Positions 47,701 through 56,180 of a stretch of 64,000 nucleotides of DNA are shown here, piece after piece. The notes below the pieces were generated by a model, which was given only the letters and a program-made list of their open reading frames with translations, was not told the origin of the DNA and made no database searches. How positions within the stretch are numbered: the stretch's first letter is position 1; the number at the start of each line of letters is the position of its first letter. The DNA comes from Sipunculus nudus (taxonomy: Eukaryota > Annelida > Sipuncula > Golfingiida > Sipunculidae): NCBI GenBank assembly GCA_026874595.1, contig CM049308.1, positions 14,279,501-14,343,500 of the forward strand. Direction: 5' to 3'. Made by a program: the position numbers and the translations under genes.

Positions 47701-47799
47701 TACCATGAGGAATTAATACGTTCCTCGTTTAGAGTGATAGGCAATCCAATGGCAGATCAGGGCTGTTCTTGTGGAGCCTCTTTCTCAGTGAAACTGTGA
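32649..47799 (+). CDS. ISCA2: ISCA2, mitochondrial A-type iron-sulfur cluster assembly protein (4 exons, complete)
   Basis: With ISCA1 and IBA57, ISCA2 acts late in mitochondrial iron-sulfur assembly, needed for [4Fe-4S] enzymes such as aconitase and lipoate synthase. Join 32649-32710, 38157-38271, 39367-39482 and 47625-47799: 468 nt, 155 residues, close to the ~154 of vertebrate ISCA2. All introns are GT-AG and the splice phases agree. Residues 1-45 are basic and Ser/Thr-rich, a plausible mitochondrial presequence (MAASLSRRF). The A-type domain follows: [56 protein letters not shown] and the C-terminal [13 protein letters not shown]. The three conserved cysteines (GGCSG and GCSCG) are present. 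Introns of 5.4, 1.1 and 8.1 kb are filled with repeats. ATG chosen as the first in exon 1; exon 1 itself is poorly conserved, so it is the least certain part. Confidence 0.95.
33085..33205 (+). repeat. Dispersed repeat copy 1 (inverse copy at 44310-44425)
   Basis: GTCAATTTTAAACCCCCGC, TCAAAAATTTTTATTATGAT, CAATAAAAACTTACCAATTT and GAGCTCCAGC run parallel to the inverse of 44310-44425 with only scattered differences. Both copies are in ISCA2 introns, in opposite orientation. Confidence 0.75.
33912..35825 (+). mobile_element. Helitron-like (pearl/HINE-type) element with ten-copy 180-bp core
   Basis: The 5' part is A|TCTTTTTATGCCCCCGCC, a hairpin GCCCCCGCC..GGCCGGGGC, then a TCCGTC-type tract (33967-33996). 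The core is a tandem array from 34011 to about 35790. The 3' part is GGCGGGGGCATT, inverse to the 5' tag, then the hairpin GTGTC-GTTCG-GACAC and CTAG before T. A TC start after A and a hairpin followed by CTRR before T are Helitron-end features; inverted subterminal tags plus tandem cores are typical of non-autonomous helentrons such as bivalve pearl elements. No Rep/helicase frame, so non-autonomous. It lies in ISCA2 intron 1, sense orientation assigned from the 5' and 3' signals. Confidence 0.68.
34011..35790. repeat. Tandem array, ten copies of a 180-bp unit
   Basis: CGGACTTTTTTTCGCAATGC (or a variant) begins units at 34011, 34191, 34371, 34552, 34732, 34912, 35092, 35255, 35436 and 35616. 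Spacing is 180-181 bp, except unit 7, which is 163 bp because of a ~17-bp deletion. Units share CTGCAGATATTGGCCTGATT, TTTGGTGTGT, GACCAGTTACAGATCGAGTT, GTTGACCTACTTTTGACCG and GAAAATTTCATGAAAAAT. The left units are nearly identical; the right units are diverged. Confidence 0.96.
35929..37757 (+). mobile_element. AGCTCAGCTGA-family element, copy E1 (5' tip lost)
   Basis: Starts at ATAGTCTTGGTCCTTTGTCC, followed by a ~690-bp body unit (TTAGATGTCCCCAAAATCTC, GTTCCTTCGAGATGTTAAGG, TGCCTAATAACAAAACCAC, TTAAATTTTGTCCAACTTTG, GATTTAATTTTCACAGCATA). The family's 3' terminus CAGCTGAGCGCCATGACCCA..TTGTT is at 37725-37757. Joining the two ends as one 1.83-kb element is inferred from the similar 1.9-kb span of copy E3. 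Intron 1 of ISCA2. Confidence 0.6.
38157..38271 (+). CDS. ISCA2: ISCA2 exon 2
   Basis: 115 nt after the acceptor TATCCTTTCAG, ending ATCAAG|GTATTT. The first base completes an arginine codon from exon 1. It ends with [11 protein letters not shown], the usual first helix of the A-type domain. Confidence 0.88.
39367..39482 (+). CDS. ISCA2: ISCA2 exon 3 (first conserved cysteine)
   Basis: 116 nt after ATTTCAG, ending GACAG|GTGAGA. Encodes [14 protein letters not shown] and the signature [13 protein letters not shown] with the first metal-ligand cysteine. The alignment to family members crosses the exon 2-3 junction without gap. Confidence 0.96.
39675..41130 (+). mobile_element. AGCTCAGCTGA-family element, copy E2, with two tandem body units
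   Basis: Complete 5' end: TTTTAGCTCAGCTGACTATA, AGTCATCTGAGCTATAG, then a GTCCGTCCGTCC tract (39729-39760). The ~690-bp body occurs twice (about 39770-40440 and 40445-41130): each shows TTAGATGTCCCCAAGATCTC or similar, ACTGCCTA..ATCAAAACCAC, TATGGGCCCAAA.ATAATGCA, TTAAATTTTGCCCAACTTTG and GATTTAATTTTCA. Its 3' terminus may be the one at 44154, beyond a nested inverse copy (E3). Intron 3 of ISCA2. Confidence 0.8.
41937..43843 (-). mobile_element. AGCTCAGCTGA-family element, copy E3, inverse orientation
   Basis: On the minus strand the 5' end is at 43843 (TTTTTAGCTCAGCTGACTAT, AAGTCATCTGAGCTATAGTC), with a GTCCGTCCGTCC tract at 43755-43785 and one body unit down to about 43105. The 3' terminus is at 41972-41937 (CAGCTGAGCACAGTGACCCA, TAGGTCCCTTGTT). 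The 5' 700 bp is very close to the start of E2 and to the element at the right edge of the window. The AT-rich stretch between body and 3' end has no recognised content, apart from a G homopolymer at 42931-42946. Confidence 0.75.
44154..44190 (+). mobile_element. Isolated 3' terminus of the AGCTCAGCTGA family (probably of E2)
   Basis: CAGCTGAGCGTTGTGACCCA followed by TAGGTCCCTTGTTTTT, the same 3' signature as at 37725, 46908 and (inverse) 41972. No closer 5' end in plus orientation precedes it except E2 at 39675, across E3. Confidence 0.6.
44310..44425 (-). repeat. Dispersed repeat copy 2 (inverse of 33085-33205)
   Basis: AGCTGGAGCTCAAAATTGGT, AAGTTTCTATTGAAAATCAA, AATTTTTGAAGCGGGGGTTT and AAAATTGACGTGGGCTGTGC are the reverse of the intron-1 copy with a few changes. 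Confidence 0.75.
44977..45411. mobile_element. TA-flanked MITE with CTGTGGTTG termini and TTCGCGA-rich arms
   Basis: The inverted ends are CTGTGGTTGGCTTCATATTC and CTGTGGTTGCCTTTTTGTTC (inverted right), followed in both by GCGAGG and several TTCGCGA / TCATTTTCGCGA words. The flanks are TATA on both sides (TA or TATA duplication), as for Tc1/mariner-type MITEs. 435 bp, no protein. The concentration of CGCGA is striking in this CpG-poor intron. Confidence 0.85.
46077..46942 (+). mobile_element. AGCTCAGCTGA-family element, copy E4, short complete form with two ~345-bp units
   Basis: 5' end TTTTTAGCTCCGCTGACTGT, AAGTCATCTGAGCTATAG at 46077-46114, and 3' end CAGCTGAGCGTCATGACTCA, TGGGTCACTTGTT at 46908-46940, so both termini are present within 866 bp. 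The core is a different unit from E1-E3: two copies of ~345 bp (46150 and 46490 starts) sharing ACTGGACCTAGAA, CATGAAAA, GAAACC.GAAAT.AGGTCTCTGTT, CCATAT, CTTC.AGCTAT and a terminal CTGCAGACT.GTGG.GCCACCTGTATT. Confidence 0.75.
47060..47325. repeat. Tandem duplication (~120 bp) carrying the GACCCATGGGTCACT tail
   Basis: Two successive copies: GTCACTCATCATTAACA.. and GTCACTCATCGTTAACA.., each followed by GGCAGTTTGA, GGAACAAG.GCAGGGC, TTAATGTGTGTATTAACTCT and AAAGCTGTGTTTCCATGTG. Each is headed by a decayed version of the AGCTCAGCTGA-family 3' end. Confidence 0.75.
47301..47603. mobile_element. MITE-like element with AGCTGTGTTTCCATGTG ends next to ISCA2 exon 4
   Basis: Left end AAGCTGTGTTTCCATGTGC and inverted right end AAGCTGTGTTTTCATGTGCA. 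The middle has TTTATGCATATATGCATTAA and CAAATACACATGCGC. A partial copy of the end occurs at 1957 (AAGCTGCGTTTCCATGTGAG) and an inverse-ended relative at 45425-45510. It ends about 22 nt before the ISCA2 exon 4 acceptor. Confidence 0.6.
47625..47799 (+). CDS. ISCA2: ISCA2 exon 4 (C-terminal cysteine pair, stop)
   Basis: 175 nt after the acceptor TTCTTTTCAG. Encodes [20 protein letters not shown] through [12 protein letters not shown] and TGA. The acceptor lies only ~22 nt from the end of a repeat with AAGCTGTGTTTCCATGTG ends (47301-47603). Confidence 0.97.
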
Positions 47800-49600
47800 C
47801 ACATGATACCTCCACAAGATCGTTTATCCTGCAGTGAACGAAATGTCTAATTTAAACCAGCTTCACATTTGTGAAAGGAATATAAATTATGATGTGTGAA
47901 AGCAGGCCAGTCAATGCATTTACACCTACACTTAAAATGAACAGTAACTTAACTGGAAATAATGACTCCTGCATTTTTAAATAGATTGCAATAACTGATC
48001 CTTCATGAGCATTGGACTTAAAAATTACAGTACTAGTTACTGGCGTTTTACCTGGAAATTATTTAAAGATGAGCATGGAACTTAAACTGTCAATTATGGG
48101 CCTTTCACCTGGAAATTATTTAAGGATGAGCATGGAACTTAAACAGTACACATTACTGGCCTTTTACCTGGAAATTATTTGAAGATGAACATGGAATTTA
48201 AACAGTACACATTACTGGCCTTTCACCTGGAAATTATTTAAAGGTACATAAACATTTGCAGTGATGTGTGTATTATTTCAGACTATTGTATATACTGTAT
48301 GCTGTATTTACTGACCATATGGTGTTGAGGTTAATTCATCATGCCAGAGCTAGGTCAATCGTGACAAGGTGTACTGTACACCTGGTATGATTTTATTTTC
48401 CCATCTTGAAAATAAAATTCCACTGAAAATTGGGTGTCAGCACCATAAAAAATTGGTTAAGGGGTTGTCTGTTCTTAAATTGGAAAAACATGACTGTTCT
48501 ATTCAGACAATTGGCCAACCCTGTTCTCTTGTAGCTTAACAGTATATTTTATCAGTTATATCTTAAAGTATATGTTGCATTATATGAACCGTGACTGAAT
48601 CAGACTAACTAAGGATATTTAATTCACATGTTTCACATGTAATACATTTCTTTTGACAAGAAAGAATAGCACTAGGGATAATGTCTGAAAAGATGGTGAT
48701 GGCTTTGTCATGGGCTGTTACTTGGGTTAACTTGGTACCAGTGTAGAGTATAGGGCTTGAAATTCACCTGTGAAAGTACTTGGCCAGTAGGGCAAGTAAC
48801 TTGTAGCTTTTACTTGCCATATATGAATTTTTACTTGTGCTAGAAATACAGAGATCCCAGCAACAACAATACAATTGTGTTCTACATGATTATTTTTGCA
48901 AATGTTCAAATGTTTGTTTATATGATTTCCTTTCTTCTCTAAGGAAGAAAATGGCTGACTTAGGATTATTTAGATTCATCCCTTGTGTTAAGGTTTATGT
49001 TGACCCACTTGCATTGGCGGGCAGGTAGGAGCCCATATTTTGGTTGTCATACTACCATTTTCTGAAACTTTTACACGACTCAGGCAAGCAGTTAACTGTA
49101 AATGCCAAACCCTTGAATGTAAGTGTAGAGGTTTAAAGTCAGGGTTTCCTTGTAAATTCATGCCATGCACCTTAGTTGGATGTTCTCATTATATTGAAAC
49201 ATGTAAATATTTTTAATTCAATATTTTCATATTGCATAATAGCACTACTTTTATTGGTAGGTGCAGCATCATTGATGAACACAATGAATATCTCTAAACA
49301 TGTTTATGAACTGAATTACACTATTCTCTGCTTCACAAGCAATTTAAGTACCAGTACTTATATTTTGACATATATTGACCTCTAACCAGATTGTGTTTGC
49401 ACTTGTATTTTAAAGAACGAAATGTTTATGAAATCATTTGTTCAAGGTCTAATATACACAATTATTGAACTATCTATATTTCATTTGTTAAGCTGATAAA
49501 AATTTAGAAATTGTTGAACATTATCTGCACATGCCCTTGGAAGTGCTGCAGTTTTCATAAATAATTTAATAAATGCTGCTGTAATAGTTTAAATTTGTAT
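47800..49600 (+). other. ISCA2 3' untranslated region and downstream flank
   Basis: Sequence past the TGA includes a four-copy short tandem repeat (48051-48245) and candidate AATAAA signals near 48405 and 49566. The transcript end cannot be fixed by eye. Confidence 0.4.
48040..48245. repeat. Tandem repeat, four copies of 57-59 bp
   Basis: CCTGGAAATTATTT recurs at 48051, 48108, 48167 and 48226, with GATGAGCATGGAACTTAAAC and TTACTGGCCTTT between; about 250 bp past the ISCA2 stop. Confidence 0.9.
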
Positions 49601-50940
49601 CTTTTCTTTGATAACCAGTTTTTCTTTAGTTTTGAAGTAACAATATGACTCCTTCCTAACCCCCAAAGAATATTATTTAGTTATATTGTAGTGCTGTCCT
49701 TGAAGTAATGAAACTATAGCCAATGTAACTATACTTCAAAGATTAAACCTGAGATTTAACACAACAGATTTGAATTCAGATCTAGGAAAATTGTGCAGCA
49801 GCACTCTTGACAATCAAGGCCATTTTTCACATACACAAATGAAGCTGCACAAATTACTGGATGATTACTTTATAAATTATCAGTAAGGTTGTTACGTTCA
49901 AGGAAATTGCATGTTTTATCATAGTTTAATCAGCATGTTGGAAACTCGATATAATGGTAAAAGTTTACATTAAAATGCAATGGTAAAATTTGCCCTATGA
50001 CTTTAGATCATAATGATCTGTAGTTTAATTCCCAATTCCCCCCCCCCCCCCCCCAAAAAAAAAAAATTCTTTATAGAAAAATATCTCAAGAGAGTTAGGT
50101 GGATATTTATTGTGATAGATTATAGACAACTGTGGTACTATACCAGAAGTGTACAAGCTAACTATAAAATAAAACTTGTGCACATGAGGAAAGTTTAATA
50201 TGAAACGAGCATGGTTTAATTATTGATCTTGTGATTGCTCAAAAGAGGCAATATGTTGAACAAAAATTTGAATGTGTTTTCAAGTGTTCATATGTAAATA
50301 TTGACAGAATGAATAAATATCTGAAGATTGTATTTTGTTTTTATCTTTTTTAAGAAGAAAATTTAAGATGAAGCAGTCAAGTGAAAGTGAAGATTTTGAA
50401 TTGATTAAATTAAACATTCTAAACAAGATTTTGCCTGAACAGTTCAACAGTAATCACATTTACATATTTGAAGCAAACTGCAACTTTGTAATTGGATGAA
50501 TGTCTTGGGATCAAACAGGAGGGACTGGCTCAGTTGTTAAATTGAGAATCCATAACATTTAATGCAAGATAACACAATAGTTTAGATATAGTAGAGACCA
50601 TTTAAATGGTGGTAGTGATACAGTAATTCACTGTAAAGTAACCCTAGTTCAGTAAAGGGATGGTAGGTGCAATGTTCTCTGATCTCACCACCTTGAAGCA
50701 GACTCAATTCTAGGTTTAAATTGGGATGTTTTGCTACTGACTATTTAACTATTCATTACTAATGAGACTGACTAAATCATATGATGATAATAACAACAAT
50801 CAATATGAGATCTCCAGTGCTTTATGTTTCAGCACCACAATATTTGTATCCGCCAAAACAGGAATTTGTGAATACTATGTTTACTATGGGTTCCAATGCT
50901 GCCACTCCTGCATTCTTCCGGGAGAGAACTCTGAAACCCA
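49600..50940. other. Intergenic stretch between ISCA2 and the 51-54-kb repeat block
   Basis: AT-rich, with a C homopolymer followed by an A run at 50039-50066. No gene or known repeat recognised. Confidence 0.45.
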
Positions 50941-50959
50941 TGGGTGGGTCTTCCTGAAA

Positions 50960-51800
50960 CCCAGCATAATTATTCGCTCACATGTGAACTGGTGCATAAC
51001 AAAGACTGGTGGCAGCACCTGCAATCCTTTTCATGCAGTATGAATCTGGGTGTCTTAGTGATAACAGACCATATCTCAGGAGTGGTTCAATGTATTGGCC
51101 TAAAATTGTGCATGTCCATAGATCTTGGATCTCTTCATCCCATACTTAAGACTGGTGGCGCTATCTACAATCAGTTTTTGCGTGGCATCCATCCATACAT
51201 TTGCTTTGGGTGAAAATCTTATCTCAGGAATGGTTCAATGTACTGGTTTGAAATCTGGCATGTCCATCATGAGAGTTTGCTTGTAGACCAGACAGGTGGC
51301 ACCACCTACCTTCCCTTTCTCTAAGAATACATAGATGCCCTTTTCTTAGGAGTGGTTTGCCGTATTGGCCTGAAATTGTGCGTGTCCATAGATCTTAGAT
51401 ACCTCCATCTGGTATTCAAGACTGGTGGCACAAACTGCAATTGTTTTCCTATTCGGTCATCTATCAATTTGCTTTGGGTGAAAATGGCTCATATCTCAAT
51501 AGTGGATGGATGTTTCAGCCTGTAATTTTGCATACTTATCTGCCTTGGATGGCTTTGTTGTAGATATAAGACCAGACAGGTGGTGCAATCTGCCATTTGT
51601 TTTTTTTTTATGGAATATATTGATGCACTTTTTCTCAGTAGTGGATTGGTGTCTTGGCCTGAAATTTTGCATGTTCATGTGTCATTTATGAGACTAATGG
51701 CACCACCTGCAATCATATATTTGTTAATGCTTTTACCTCAGGTCTGGTTTAATGTATCAGCTTTAAATTTCACTTGTCCACAGATTTTGGATACCTTCAT
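50960..51800. repeat. Degenerate tandem repeat (~145-bp unit, about six copies)
   Basis: ATCTCAGGAGTGGTT.AATGTA, TTGGCCTGAAATT.TGCATGT, CCATAGATCTTGGAT.CCT and GACTGGTGGC.CCACCTGCAAT recur near 51071, 51218, 51345, 51490, 51634 and 51738. Each unit carries one GGTGG-CCACC-like word. Confidence 0.75.
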
Positions 51801-51839
51801 CTTGTCTATAAGGATATTTTTAAAGAAATTTTTCAGAAT

Positions 51840-52560
51840 GACAGTTTTGTGACCTTAACCAATGACCTTGTGACCAAAAATTCTGAAAACTTATTACCCT
51901 TGAACTTGCAGCATTTAGATAATTGTAACAATCTTTTAAAAAATGACCTTGACCTCTGACCAGGTAACCTCAAAATCTACAGATTTCCTCATTTTGGGCA
52001 AGTAAGCCATGTGTGAAAGATGGAAAATTTGGGATGAAAAGTTTGATTTACAGTGCATCTACAATATTTTAAAGATGTGGCTCTTGTGACCTTCAACTTT
52101 GATCTCTGGACCCTGAATATCAAAATAATTTTACTTAAGTGGTGGGTCGTTATTAAATCAAGTTGGAAGCCAATATGTCTATCCAAAGCAAATTATCATC
52201 CATAAACTGATTTGTGAATGGATTGGTCCTGTGACCTTGACCTTTGACCTTGTGACCCCAAATTCATTTATGCTCTCCCTATACTGGCAAGTCCGCTTAA
52301 AGCACAAGATGGAAAGTTTGGGATGAAAAGCTTGGCTTAAAATGCAGCCATAATCTTTTTAAATAAGTGAGTCCTATGACCTTGACCTCATGACACCAAT
52401 ATCATTTAGGTTCTTGCTTTGGTGGTTGGCCATATGTAAGTCAAGTTTGAAATCCATGTGTCAGTCCAACCAAGAGTTATCGTCCGGAAAAAAATTTATG
52501 GATGGACGGATGGACAGACAGACAGGCAGACAGACAGGGTGATTACTATAGGGCATCCAC
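51840..52560. repeat. TGACCTTGACC-rich degenerate repeat block
   Basis: GTGACCTTGACCTTTGACCT, GACCTTGTGACC, GATGGAAAGTTTGGGATGAA and AGTGGTGGGTCGTTAT-like / TGGTGGTTGGCCATAT-like words recur two to three times. The block ends in a GACAGACAGGCAGACAGACA tract at 52514. Confidence 0.55.
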
Positions 52561-52760
52561 TTGTGATCAATAAACACAACAGGTTTTGGGACACAAGATG
52601 TAATCACTGCTGAGAAACTGACATAATTGTTGTCATTTTGTAGTTAAAAAAAAAGAAAATATTTGTTAAAATAATAAAAATACAGGCACCACCACTTTTA
52701 TGAAACCGACAAAACTAGTCATGGTCAATATTCAAGGTAAGGTTCATAACAATCCATATA
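52550..52760. repeat. Third copy of the dispersed CTGCTGAGAAACTGACA repeat
   Basis: GATCAATAAACACAACAGGT, CACTGCTGAGAAACTGACA, AATTGTTGTCATTTTG, AAAAATACAGGCACCACCAC and CTAGTCATGGTCAATA match the units at 21.2 and 31.0 kb. Confidence 0.65.
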
Positions 52761-52884
52761 TTAACTAGAATACGGGTAATGGACAAGAGACTACATGTAT
52801 CCCCCAAAATCAGAGTAGGATGGGTGAAGTGAGGCATGGATTGAGTGGCAAGGGGAAATAGAGTTACATGTGTTACATATCAGA

Positions 52885-54010
52885 ATGGATCTCTGCCAGG
52901 TAAACATGATTGTAGGTGGCGCCACCTGTTATTTGAATGAGAAACTATCCAAGATGAATACACATGCAAAATTTCAGGTGGAAAAGTCAAACCACTGCAG
53001 AGATATGAGTTATTTTATCCCACAGCAGACAAACAGATGGACACTGTGCAAAAATGGCTGCAGGTGGTGCCACCATTTTGGTATATGTTTTAAAGCTATC
53101 CAAGGGCTACATTTGTGTATTTTTTTTTCCTGATTGGTCAAACGAGTCTGGAGATATAAACATTAATGTCTGCAACGTGAATGTGAATGAAGCTGGCGCC
53201 ACCTGTCATAAAATTCAGAAAGCTATCCAGGATGTATACGAATGGCGAATTACAGATAATTTGGTCAACCACTGCAGAGATATGAGTGATTTTAACCCAA
53301 GGCAGACGAAATGATGGACGCTGTGCAAAAATGGCTGCAGGTGGTGCCACCATTTTTGTGTATGTTATAAAGCAATCCAAGTGCTACATTTGTGTAAAAA
53401 TTTTTTCCTGATTGGTTGAACGAGTCCTGAAATATAAGCATGGATGTCTACAGCGTGAATGTGAATGTAGGTGGCGCCAGCCGTCATAAAATCAAGAAAG
53501 CTCCATGGGATGTATACGCATGCCGAATTTCAGGTAATTTGGTCAAACCTCTGCAGAGATATGAGTGATCTTAACCCAAGGCAGACAAACAGATGGACGC
53601 TGTGCAAACATGGCTGCAGGTGGCACCACCAAATTTGTGTATGTTATAAAGCTATCCAAGGCTTCTTTTGTGTAAAAAATTTTTTCCTGATCGATCAAAC
53701 GAGTCCAGAGATATAAGCATGGATGTCTACAGCGTGAACGTGAATGTACATGGCTCCACCTGTCATAAAATCAAGAAAGCTATCTAGGATGTATACGCAT
53801 GCTGAATTTTAGGTGAATTAATCAAACCACTGCAGAGATATGAGTGATTTTAACCCAAGGCAGATGAACAGATGGACACTGTGCAAACATGGTTGCAGGT
53901 GGCTCCACCTTTTTTTGTGTATGTTATAAAGCTCTCCAAGGGCTACATTTGTGTAAAAAAATATCCTGATTGGTCAAACGGTTCCCGAGATATGTGGGTT
54001 TATGTGTGAA
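52885..54010. repeat. Tandem array of a ~279-bp unit, about four copies, with GGTGGCGCCACC words
   Basis: GCAGACAAACAGATGGAC (or a variant) occurs at 53025, 53302, 53581 and 53860, i.e. every 277-279 bp. Each unit has two GGTGG..CCACC sites: one after ACGTGAATGTA, one after AAAATGGCTGC. Units also share GATATAAGCATGGATGTCTA, CATAAAATCAAGAAAGCTAT, CCACTGCAGAGATATGAGTG and TATGTTATAAAGCTATCCAA. Confidence 0.9.
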
Positions 54011-54189
54011 AACAAATGCACAAACGGACGCTGGGCAGAGAGGAAAGGTCAGAGGTCAAGGCCACTTGGTTAGGCACCAGTTCACATGTGACCCGATAAT
54101 TTGTGTAAGTTTAGGAAAAATCCGTCCAGTAGTCTCAGAGGAGTTCTCCCGAAAAGAACGCGGCGGCCGCGGAACCCGGTCAAAAACAT

Positions 54190-54475
54190 AGTATCCACAA
54201 AAGAGAAGTTTTGGCAGATACAATTATCAAGATATAGGTTTTGTATCAAAATTTTTATTACTCGGAGGGGTACTTTTAAGCCACATAGCTTGGAGGATAT
54301 TGGTCCAAGTGATCTAATTTCAGGTTTCCCAGGAGATTTTTTATAGACCTCCCTGGATGTTTACTTAGAAGTTTCTAGGACCAGCAGTTACGATTTGTGC
54401 CCTGCTAACGGATGGATGATGGACAAAGGGCCATTCCTATACCACAGTTGACTTACATTCAGCTGAGCTAAAAAA
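54190..54475 (-). mobile_element. AGCTCAGCTGA-family element, 5' part, inverse orientation
   Basis: Ends at 54475 with TTTTTAGCTCAGCTGAATGT in minus sense. The body (GTGCCCTGCTAACGGATG, GGTTTCCCAGGAGATTTTTT, AAGCCACATAGCTTGGAGGA) is of the E4 type and similar to 31.43-31.64 kb. It directly follows the 279-bp array, so array and element may belong together. Confidence 0.6.
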
Positions 54476-54479
54476 CCAT

Positions 54480-55881
54480 CATGAAGCCCATTTTTTTTTC
54501 AGTCTTATAAAATTTTACACACTTGCTTGTTTCTGTGACTACATATGCCAGTTTATAAAATATTGTCATCACAATGAATTCATGAGTCAGTTCAGGGAAA
54601 TGTTATTGACCATTTGAGTTTCTGATGTTTCTATTATTTCATTTGTCATACACCATTTTCACCATTTCAACAGGCAAAAAAAAAGTCTGAGACTAAGCAG
54701 TAGTATGATAAGTAGGTTATTTGTTCACTAATCAGTGCTATAGGCCAACCCTTCAATAGACTGATATATTAGGAACATTTTAGTTGTATGAGCATAAGTT
54801 GAGAAATAAGCTATACAGGCACACACACTGCAGTGTTAATACTTAAATCAATACTGAAAGAAAAATAGTCTTGACAATGGAGTAGGGTACATCATACTAA
54901 GTAAAGAGTATGTCTTATAATATAAATTTATTTGCTTATTACAGAAAGGACAAGCACAAATTTTATGGGCTTTTTAACCTTGTATATTTACCTGGAGGTA
55001 TTACAATTAATAAAACATGACAGGTACAAAAATTTCAAGGCTCTTGAGCATTACGCCTGATAAATTCTGCTTCATTTTATTTCCATCCAGTTTTTTCCAT
55101 TTTTACAACCTCTGTTACAATCCTTTTCAAACATTAAGAATTTATTTCCAAGACACAGTGATGATGTACTCAACACATATCCCACTGATGTATCTACTGA
55201 AAAATTGATGATAAATTATTGAAGTATATGCCAGATGTACAACTCAGTCCATCGTGTGTATTGTCATTGCTAACTGTTTAAAACCAAGTTCAAACTGCCC
55301 GCATTCTACATTGGGCATTCAGACACTACAAGACACATTTGAATATGGAGAGAAACCATTTTGAATGCAGACTTCAGCTTTTACATGGCAATAAAATATG
55401 AATCAAATCTGTTTTGAGCAATTCAAGGCAAACACCTTCTACCAGACCACATAAAAATAAGTGACATCATTCACACACATGCCTTGATCATGTATAATCT
55501 ATTTTGATTGTATGATTTTTCCATAATGTGGCATGATGCCACAAGCAGTTCGATACCTGGGCTTTTGTCTAAACCGTCTATTGCCATGTGAAAACACATA
55601 TCCGGTTTTTCCATTATCCTCCATTTTTTATGCAATATCAGTGTGAAAGGGGTAAAAATAAATTATTTCAAATCCTAACATCAATAAATCAACAGAAAAG
55701 CTGTTTTATGAGAGCACGTAACAAGTGACAACATCATTTAATGTACATTAAGTTCTCATGTTGGTATGAAATATATATATAACTACAGCATGAAACCACT
55801 TCTCCTAGTTTTAAAATTCTATAATCAAGATTTGACATTGAATGTGTTTACAAAAAATTCAAAATATTTTCATTTATTATT
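54480..55881. other. Convergent intergenic end: downstream of TMEM223
   Basis: No coding signal. Candidate minus-strand poly(A) signals occur, the nearest ten bases after the TMEM223 stop (AATAAA, 55878-55873), but none can be chosen with confidence. Confidence 0.4.
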
Positions 55882-56180
55882 TTATTTGAAGTCCCTTTTA
55901 AGGCCTACAACATAATCAAACAAGTTGGTTTCGTAAAATTTTCCGGTGCGTCTGTCTAGCTGATAGTAAAACCATTTGTTCTTAATCTTCATTGACACCT
56001 GTGGTGCTCTTGTCTCTCGAGTCTGATTCACACTAATATGGTTTAGTGGAACGATAAAGTTCTTTTTCTTGGCAAAGTGTGTGTAGGTCTCCACCTTCAC
56101 CCGATCACCGCCCCGCAAGAGGAGAAGCCGGGTCACAGTGCGCTGTGGATAAATCCAGGCGAAGAGCAGCATGCCGTATG
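55882..56180 (-). CDS. TMEM223: TMEM223 last exon
   Basis: 299 nt after a TTTATTCCAG acceptor. Completes TM2 and carries the conserved C-terminal domain, ending FDYVVGLKRDFK and TAA. Confidence 0.93.
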
